From: Xiphophorus maculatus
Lineage: Eukaryota; Chordata; Actinopteri; Cyprinodontiformes; Poeciliidae
Length of the DNA: 64,000 nt
Direction: 5' to 3'
NCBI RefSeq assembly: GCF_002775205.1
Contig: NC_036460.1
Coordinates: 23,516,751-23,580,750, forward strand
The notes under the pieces were generated by a model. That model did not search any database and was not told the origin of the DNA. It was given only the letters and a program-made list of their open reading frames with translations. A program made the translations under genes and the position numbers. Shown here one piece after another: positions 57,946-64,000 of this stretch (position 1 is the first letter of the stretch; the number at the start of each line of letters is the position of its first letter).

Positions 57946-60900
57946 CTCTGTGCTGCTGCCACATGTCCAGGGCACTGCTGCCTTGACTTCCCTGGTCACT
58001 GGCACTCACACTGACTGCCTCCTATAGAGCAAACAAAGCGTAACCTGGTTTGTATTCACACTAGCTTAACTTAATTTAAGACTAACACTTCAAATGCCAT
58101 ATTTACTGAGATAATTTCACAGTATATTACATATCTGAGAACTAACACCTCACCTGGAGCCCTGAAGCTCCAGCCACCTCTCCATCGTTCTGCTCTGCCC
58201 CTTGCTCTGCTGTCTGAGCATCCTATGTGAAAAAGTATTACATAATTAACAGACCTATTCTACCTCACATTCAGTGCTGACCTTACTAAACACCGGACTT
58301 TACAACAAATGCGTTGCGTGATAGATATCTAACTTATGGGTCCCCTCACTGTACTTACAGCCGAGGTAGCAAAATAACTTCTAATGTCTGTCGTCCTTTT
58401 CTTTTTGGTGGCGACATGGTCTCGGAGACTCATAATAAATGTCAAACTCAGAAGGAGACGCGTTCACTTTCAGCACCGTGGACCAAGCTTCCGTTCCGCG
58501 TGTGGCCAGCTGGCCGCCGCCTGTTGCAGCCAATCAAAGAACGTAGATCCACGTTCTTTGAGCCAATAGCGGGTCGTCATAGTTCAGAACAGCAAATTTT
58601 AAAATGAATGCTACCACTGAGTAGTATATTGAAATATTAAACTAATCAATGTAGATTTTCGTTTATTTATTTTGTTTTTGTTAAAAAATACATATGTTTT
58701 TTTTTTTTTTAATTAATATGGCAAAAATTGGTCGGGACTATTTTATATCCCTTGAATATTGGTCGTGACATGTCACGACCGTCCATACCCAAACCTACGC
58801 CCATGATAAATCCCATAATCTAAGGTGGTTTATAATAAAGGCACTGAGTCTAGAGTCGGCTGTGAAGTTGTTTTGAGTTACCAAGCCTTATGAGACATAT
58901 AAAGCTTATTGAGAGCTTTAGCTTACAAGAGAATCTGTCCAAAGTAACCCTAGCAGAATATTTGCAAGGATTCTCCTATAACCAATAGGTACATCCTGGA
59001 TAGATGTCCAGTTGTTTACAGGACAGCACAAAGGACAGACAAAAAAACCCAAAACAAAACAAAAAGATCCTTCAGCTCACCCAAGAGTGTTTCTTGTTTT
59101 GGAGAAAATGCGAATGAAGAACTCTCCCGGCTGGTTGGGCCGATAAGTGGATCCGACGATGACATAGTGACCCGGATCCAGACGCAGCTTCCTCCAGATG
59201 CCCCTGTGGAGGAAAGTTGGTTCCAGATCCAAAATCAAGAGGCATTTTATGAACCGTTCAGAGTATGGTGTAAAAATCTTAAGTCAGCCAGAATTAGTTT
59301 AAAGGAGCAGCAAATGTTTAGAGAAAGGTCATCAGAAAACTTTAAAAAGCTTCTAGCAGTGTCCAGTTTTTTTTTTCTTGCTCATGCAAGCCAATGATCT
59401 CTACTTCAAACTTTTTAGATTACTTTTCTTTTGATTTAGACACATTTTCTAGGATGTAACATTCTTATATGAGATTGTTCTCAGACCCGGTGCAACTAAT
59501 GAAACCCTTGATTGGCCTCCCCAGGTGTGTCCAGGGCCACACCTGGTTTCCAGTCGGGTGCTCTGATGAAGAAATGTGTTCAGGTACAAACGTGTTAAAA
59601 CTGTGGTAGTCAACAAAAGATTTCTGTCAGATTACCTTAATTTAGTGTGTAGAGGTTGTGATATAGGAAAAGTCTTTTCTCCTTGCTTTTGTTCATTGAA
59701 GTTTCAATAAAGGTCTGCTCCAGATTTTCAGACTAAAGGAAAACACTCTCACCTCTGGGCCTTGTATGTCCCAGAACGACCCACCGGACGGGTGTTCATG
59801 AAGAAGTTGCGGTCCAGGCAGGCGCCTTGCAGCTACGGAAAGAAACAGACAAGTACAATTAAAACTTTATGGAAATATTAAATGACCTGAATATTACGTA
59901 AAGCAGATTGTTTATAACTTACCTCAGGAGGAACCTGAGAAAAAGAACGGTAACAGATGAGTTTACGGGACAACATGAGCTCGGATGTCCTGGATGTGAC
60001 GCACTCGTTTAGTTCTGACCTTGTAGACGTGGAAAGCGATGTACAGGAAGTTGATCTTGTCGTTCTGCCGGCGGTTTCTCTGCAGCAGCTCCACCAGCAC
60101 CGTGCAGTGCTTCTTCTTCTGCTTCTGCGTCTTGGCTTTGTTCTTCTCTTTCAGAACCTCCTCGCCCTTGTCGATCTCATCCTCCTCGCCTTCATTGTCG
60201 TCCTCCTCTTCCTCGTCCTCATCTTCCTGGTCCTGCTCTCTGAGCACCAACTCGAACTGGGGGTTCTTCCAGAAGGACTCTGGTGCGAATTGAAAGAGAA
60301 AAGCAGCAGAGCTGCGGTGGGTGTGAACGGATGAAGGCCGAGACCAGACCAGACGTACTGTTGTATTTGCGGCTGCCGCCAGCGGAGCTTCCTGACACCC
60401 AGGAGCCTTTGTGTTCGCTGATGGTCCAGGTGGACTGGCCGGTGGATGTGTCTCCGTCCTCCAGAGACTCTGGACTCACACTGCAGAGCTCCACGACGTT
60501 AAACATCGCGCTGAAGTCACTGGCGCTGATCCTGAAACAGGTGTTACAACCGGGTCACCTGCCGCTCCCACGGGCTAGAGTTTAGTCTCTCCTCCATACC
60601 AGAACTCCCCGTCTTCTTCCAGTTTGAGCTTGATCCGCTGCTTCTCCGACTGCTCCGTGTCCGCCCACTCCTTGCACCTGCAGTGATGAACGCATGCAGA
60701 CGAGAAACTCGGGCTGTGCAAACATCCAGCGATCTGCTCCTCTCTGATTTGTCTCTTGCTCACTTGTCACTCCAGGAGCCGCAAAACTCAACAAAACCCC
60801 ACGGGTTCCTCAGCTTCAGCAGCAGAACCTCCTCCGGTCCTTTTGCTACCTAAAACATTAACAGGACAAGGAGGAATAAATGAAATCCAAACGCGTCACT

Positions 60901-62642
60901 GCAAAAACACAAATTCTTACTTGATCTTTTTTGTCTAGTTTCTAGTTCGGATATCTCAGTACACTTGAAATAAGACGGAAAAGGTAACTTTTCAGTAACA
61001 TATAGGAGCTTTAAGTAATTAATTCCTTAGTATTGATAAAAAAAAGTACTAGTTCCAGTGACATATTTGGAACTATGCCATTCACTTATATGACATAGTT
61101 TCACTTATAACAAGACATTTTCCTCTTTTAATAAAAGAAATCATCTACATGTGGAGCTATTACTTTTTCATCAATGTTAAGGAATTATTTACTTAGAAAA
61201 AGCTCCTATATCTTGATAAAGAGTTACTTGTGAATTAGTTCTAAGATATTTGCTCTAGAAACTAGAAAAAAAAAGGTTTTGTATTTTTGCAATGTTTCGA
61301 GAAGTCACGTCAATGATGAAAAAATAAAAATAAAAATAAAATGAGCTTTGAGGGCGTGGGATAACCAGAATTCAGGTTAAGATGATTGCAATTGAATGAT
61401 GGGAACAAATTTAAACTGAAGTTCCTGTTGAGCATCATCATATAAAGTGCAATTCACAGATAAATAGGAAAAGTTCATGTTCGCTCACTGGTAAATGTGT
61501 CTTATGATCAGAATATCTAAAAAGTAGACTTTAATATAAGCAGTTATTTATTTTATTGTTCCATGTGTTTGTCAGTTTTTTTACAAATGTTGAAAGATAC
61601 TGTTGTCGTATTGAAACTCAAATTTTGCATTATTTCTTGTTTTATTGGTCCGATGTAAAATAAAATAAAATAAAATAAAAATTAAACTTCATGTATTCAT
61701 TAGCTGTGAGTGAAAATAAATCTTTTTTAACAGAAATAAGAGCTTGGAAACATCAGTCTGTGTGTAATTAATGTCCATCATTCAGTCGAAGGATTTGCTG
61801 AAATTAATTAACCTTCTTATAATATTATAATTTATCTGATATGACTGTATATTCTTTCATTTTGAAAATGTGTTAACATGTTAAAAGTTCTGTCGTTTTA
61901 ATTTCACAATTTAAACATTTCGGTTCAGCATGAATATTTCAATCAGTACAAAGTCAGACGATTGAAAGAGGACTTGGAGAAATGTGAAAACTGTGTAGAA
62001 GTAAACCCAGACGGCAGCCTGACTCCTGGGTTTTCCTGACCTTGTTTGTGTCCGTGATGGCGTAGGCGTGGCCCTTTACCAGCCCGTCCGCCGTCACCTT
62101 ACCGACCTCGGCGTAGCTAGAGGCCTGTTAAGGGAGATAAAAGCTTCTCAGCGGGGAAACGTCTCGACTTCCAGCGGCGTGGCGTCAAACGCTCAGAGTA
62201 CCTGGATGAAGCAGCTGAGCAGGCTGCCTCTGGACAGAGAGGCGGTCAGGATCCTCCAGAGGACCGGAGGGGTGCGGGACGCGACAGGAAGAGAGTACGC
62301 GATGCCTCCCGTGAAGTCCTCCATGCCCTCCGAGATGTTGCCGCCCTTCAGGCTCCCGTAGGACCCCACCAACCTGCAACAGAAGGTGAGGCGTTCATCT
62401 GCACCGGCTGAGAGTTTGACCGATGAAGGGACACACACACATACACTGAGTGTGTGGGTGATCACAGTCATTACAGCACAGGAACATATGCTGCTAGTGG
62501 CAACTGACTTGGCATAGGCCTTCTCCACCAGGGCGCTCCAAAACTCGTTGCGGGTGCGAGAGTAGCTGAAGAGCAGACGGCCTTCGCGCACTGGCAGCCT
62601 GTCATCCACAACCACCTCCACCCACTCACCATACTGCCAGAA
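54986..62642 (-). CDS. capn12: Calpain, capn12-like, 3' part of the gene (19 exons, 587 residues); 5' exons outside window
   Basis: Exons, 5' to 3': 62509-62642, 62202-62373, 62041-62124, 60764-60849, 60600-60677, 60359-60531, 60020-60279, 59923-59934, 59753-59832, 59081-59203, 56832-56868, 56689-56760, 56559-56604, 56255-56316, 56055-56123, 55892-55970, 55682-55798, 55101-55153, 54986-55012. They sum to 1,764 nt with every phase matching. Order: protease core ([19 protein letters not shown]; catalytic His in [10 protein letters not shown]; catalytic Asn in LRNPWG), C2-like domain with an Asp/Glu-rich insert, then penta-EF-hand region with a canonical loop [12 protein letters not shown]. The [12 protein letters not shown] wording, the acidic insert and LLQRNRR point to CAPN12. 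The first exon seen is 134 nt, the usual size of calpain exon 4, so about 130 residues including the catalytic Cys lie beyond 64,000. Calpains are cytosolic calcium-dependent cysteine proteases. Ends in WLLRFLAL. Confidence 0.9.
57482..58805 (-). mobile_element. hAT-type DNA transposon, internally deleted, with transposase N-terminal exons
   Basis: The ends are terminal inverted repeats of the form CA(A/T)GGGCGTAGGTTTGG, and both sides carry the same 8-bp duplication ATAAATCC (57,474-57,481 and 58,806-58,813), the hallmark of hAT insertion. The minus strand holds a spliced 5' transposase part. Exon 58,359-58,433 starts with ATG and contains [12 protein letters not shown], an N-terminal motif I associate with hAT/ZMYM-like transposases. 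Then come exon 58,154-58,222 and an exon from 58,021 leftward, all phase 0 with GT-AG borders. The catalytic core is absent, so the copy is non-autonomous. It lies in the 2.2-kb capn12 intron. Confidence 0.85.
57920..57944. repeat. (AT)n inside the hAT element
   Basis: AT repeat of about 25 nt next to the end of the third transposase exon, close to the probable internal-deletion point. Confidence 0.8.
60897..61294. mobile_element. Long inverted-repeat MITE (CACTGCAAAAA family), copy in a capn12 intron
   Basis: Starts CACTGCAAAAACACAAATTC and ends TTTTGTATTTTTGCAATG. Inner arms share CACTTGAAATAAGAC, AGCTCCTATAT and GTTACTTGT-type blocks in inverted orientation. Size (398 bp) and ends match the copy at 31,669. 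It lies between the catalytic-His and catalytic-Asn exons. Confidence 0.7.
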
Positions 62643-62649
62643 CTGCACA

Positions 62650-62680
62650 GAGAGACAGAGAGAGAGAGAGAGAGAGAGGA
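62650..62680. repeat. (GA)n tract at a capn12 splice acceptor
   Basis: On the minus strand this is a CT repeat ending a few bases before the CAG of the exon at 62,642, so it serves as the polypyrimidine tract. Confidence 0.8.
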
Positions 62681-63119
62681 GGGGAAGACTGGATGTGATG
62701 AGTCAGGAGGAATTACGCAGAGCGTGAACTTTGTGTTCAAAGCCCCAATTTGTACCGCAATATTTTACACATTTAAAAAGTCCATTGGTTAGAAATCTGT
62801 TAGAGAAGGACACCTCTTCACTTCATGTTTTTTTGTTTTCATTCAAATATCTGAGAGAAACAAAGTTGCTGAATAATACTGCTTGTAGAAAAGCTCTGAC
62901 ATTTACTCTGAATTTGCATTTTGCAAAGGCTAACCGAACCGACTAACCTTAAGACTTTTTGGGTTAAAGTATGTCTGAAAAGAGTAAAATAGTTTTAAGG
63001 CAGTTTTTCCAGTTGCTCTGTATTTGTGCATCTTCCTATCTGGTCTAATCAGCTACCCTGTCATTTCTAAAAAAATATATATAGATAAATAAAATCACCA
63101 CAGCATTATGCTGTTACAT

Positions 63120-63248
63120 TGCACTCATCAAAATGTAATGATTGTTACTGTGCAATATTTTCTATGACTTTGTATTTTTATGACGTCAAGCACTTTGGAC
63201 TGCCTTGTTGCTGAAATGTTCTATACAAATAAACTTGATTGATTCATT
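63120..63248 (+). repeat. LINE-type 3' tail
   Basis: CACTTTGGACTGCCTTGTTG then CTGAAATGTTCTATACAAAT and AAACTTGATTGATT: the characteristic 3' end of an abundant teleost retroposon, with the tail degenerating into TGATT units. The 5' part is not recognisable. It lies upstream of the first capn12 exon seen. Confidence 0.55.
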
Positions 63249-64000
63249 GTGGTAATAATGACAAATATAAGTATAATAAGCATACATGTTTATTATTTAT
63301 TTGTTAAGAAAATAAAGGCTTCAGAGTAAAATCAAATTACATATCCAATAAAAATCAAAAACATTAAACTGCAAACAGATGGCTGCTTTACATATTAATG
63401 TCTTAGGCAAGATCTGTGGATTGTGTTTTATGTTGAAAGAAGGATTAATAAAACTAATCAAATTAAAAATAGCTAACTTAATGCCTAAATGATGTGAGAT
63501 TTTTGATCAAGTGCAACTTGATCAAAAAACATCTTCTAAAAAGCATTTTTATGTATTTCAAAATTTAGAAAGAGTCAAATTAGCTGTTCAAGACTCAAAA
63601 TTGAAAGTTTTGGACCTGAGGTTTGACCTGTGACCAGAAAGGAAAATGTTTGTGAGCTGGAGTCACGTCTAGAGTTCAGAGCAGGCGTTCAGTGACAGTT
63701 TTATGATGTCTTTTAACCTGACTCACTACGGACGGGCAGGAAGTGTTTCTGAAAACCTCGGCAGCTGGGTTCCTTCATGATTTTACCTCCTGTCTTTGTG
63801 CCGCTTCTGTACAATATGAGTGGGCTGAGCACACGGCCTTGTGGAGTACCTGGGCTCATGGTCCAGGTACAAGAGATGGGTTTTTTTTGTTTTTTGTTGT
63901 TTTTTTACAAATGTTGGGGTCTAAATTGTTTTGTTTTTGCAGGTGCACTAGTGAGGCATTCAGTGTCTGGGGAAAGTCATCCTGACTCAGTGGATTCAGT

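Noticed and set aside
62700..64000. Upstream capn12 exons, including the catalytic Cys motif
   Set aside because: No GDCWFL-type coding stretch found; only intron-like sequence and a LINE tail.

Overview
This window is nuclear DNA of a ray-finned (teleost) fish. Its spliced genes have vertebrate intron phases, and it carries several DNA-transposon and SINE families typical of teleosts (Tc1-like, hAT, a tRNA-derived SINE). All four genes I can support lie on the minus strand. They are homologues of genes on human chromosome 19q13: ttc9b, C19orf47, fosb and capn12. The exact species cannot be told from the sequence.

Layout, left to right. Positions 1-10,987 are AT-rich and non-coding, apparently the first intron of ttc9b, whose exon 1 is at 10,988-11,423 in a CpG-rich block; its later exons lie outside the window. 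The C19orf47 homologue (SAM-like domain) is complete in 8 coding exons between 22,826 and 14,704; summing the exons gives an intact 394-residue frame. fosb is complete in 4 coding exons (34,557 to 29,449; 392 residues), with a 108-nt third exon carrying the bZIP basic region. A gene-poor stretch from about 35.3 to 54.6 kb holds simple repeats, transposon fragments and a few possible regulatory motifs. The right end, 54,986-62,642, holds 19 consecutive exons of a calpain, best matched to capn12; the first exons, with the catalytic cysteine, are beyond the right edge.

Repeats: a 1.3-kb hAT element with 8-bp target duplications that keeps transposase N-terminal exons (57,482-58,805); a 224-bp hAT MITE (35,699-35,922); Tc1/mariner-like elements and relics at about 9.65, 16.2, 28.3, 30.2 and 45.3 kb; two copies of one long inverted-repeat MITE family, one in fosb and one in capn12; two tRNA-derived SINEs with target duplications; and a 20-bp satellite array enclosed by about 30-bp inverted repeats (23,088-23,474).

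The four genes do not form one pathway: fosb is an inducible AP-1 transcription factor, calpain is a calcium-dependent protease, TTC9 is a TPR protein and C19orf47 is a poorly characterised SAM-domain protein. What connects them is shared ancestry with human 19q13. I found no prokaryotic-style system, CRISPR array or virus. Exon borders were read by hand from splice consensus and reading phase; all family names come from recognition, not database searches.
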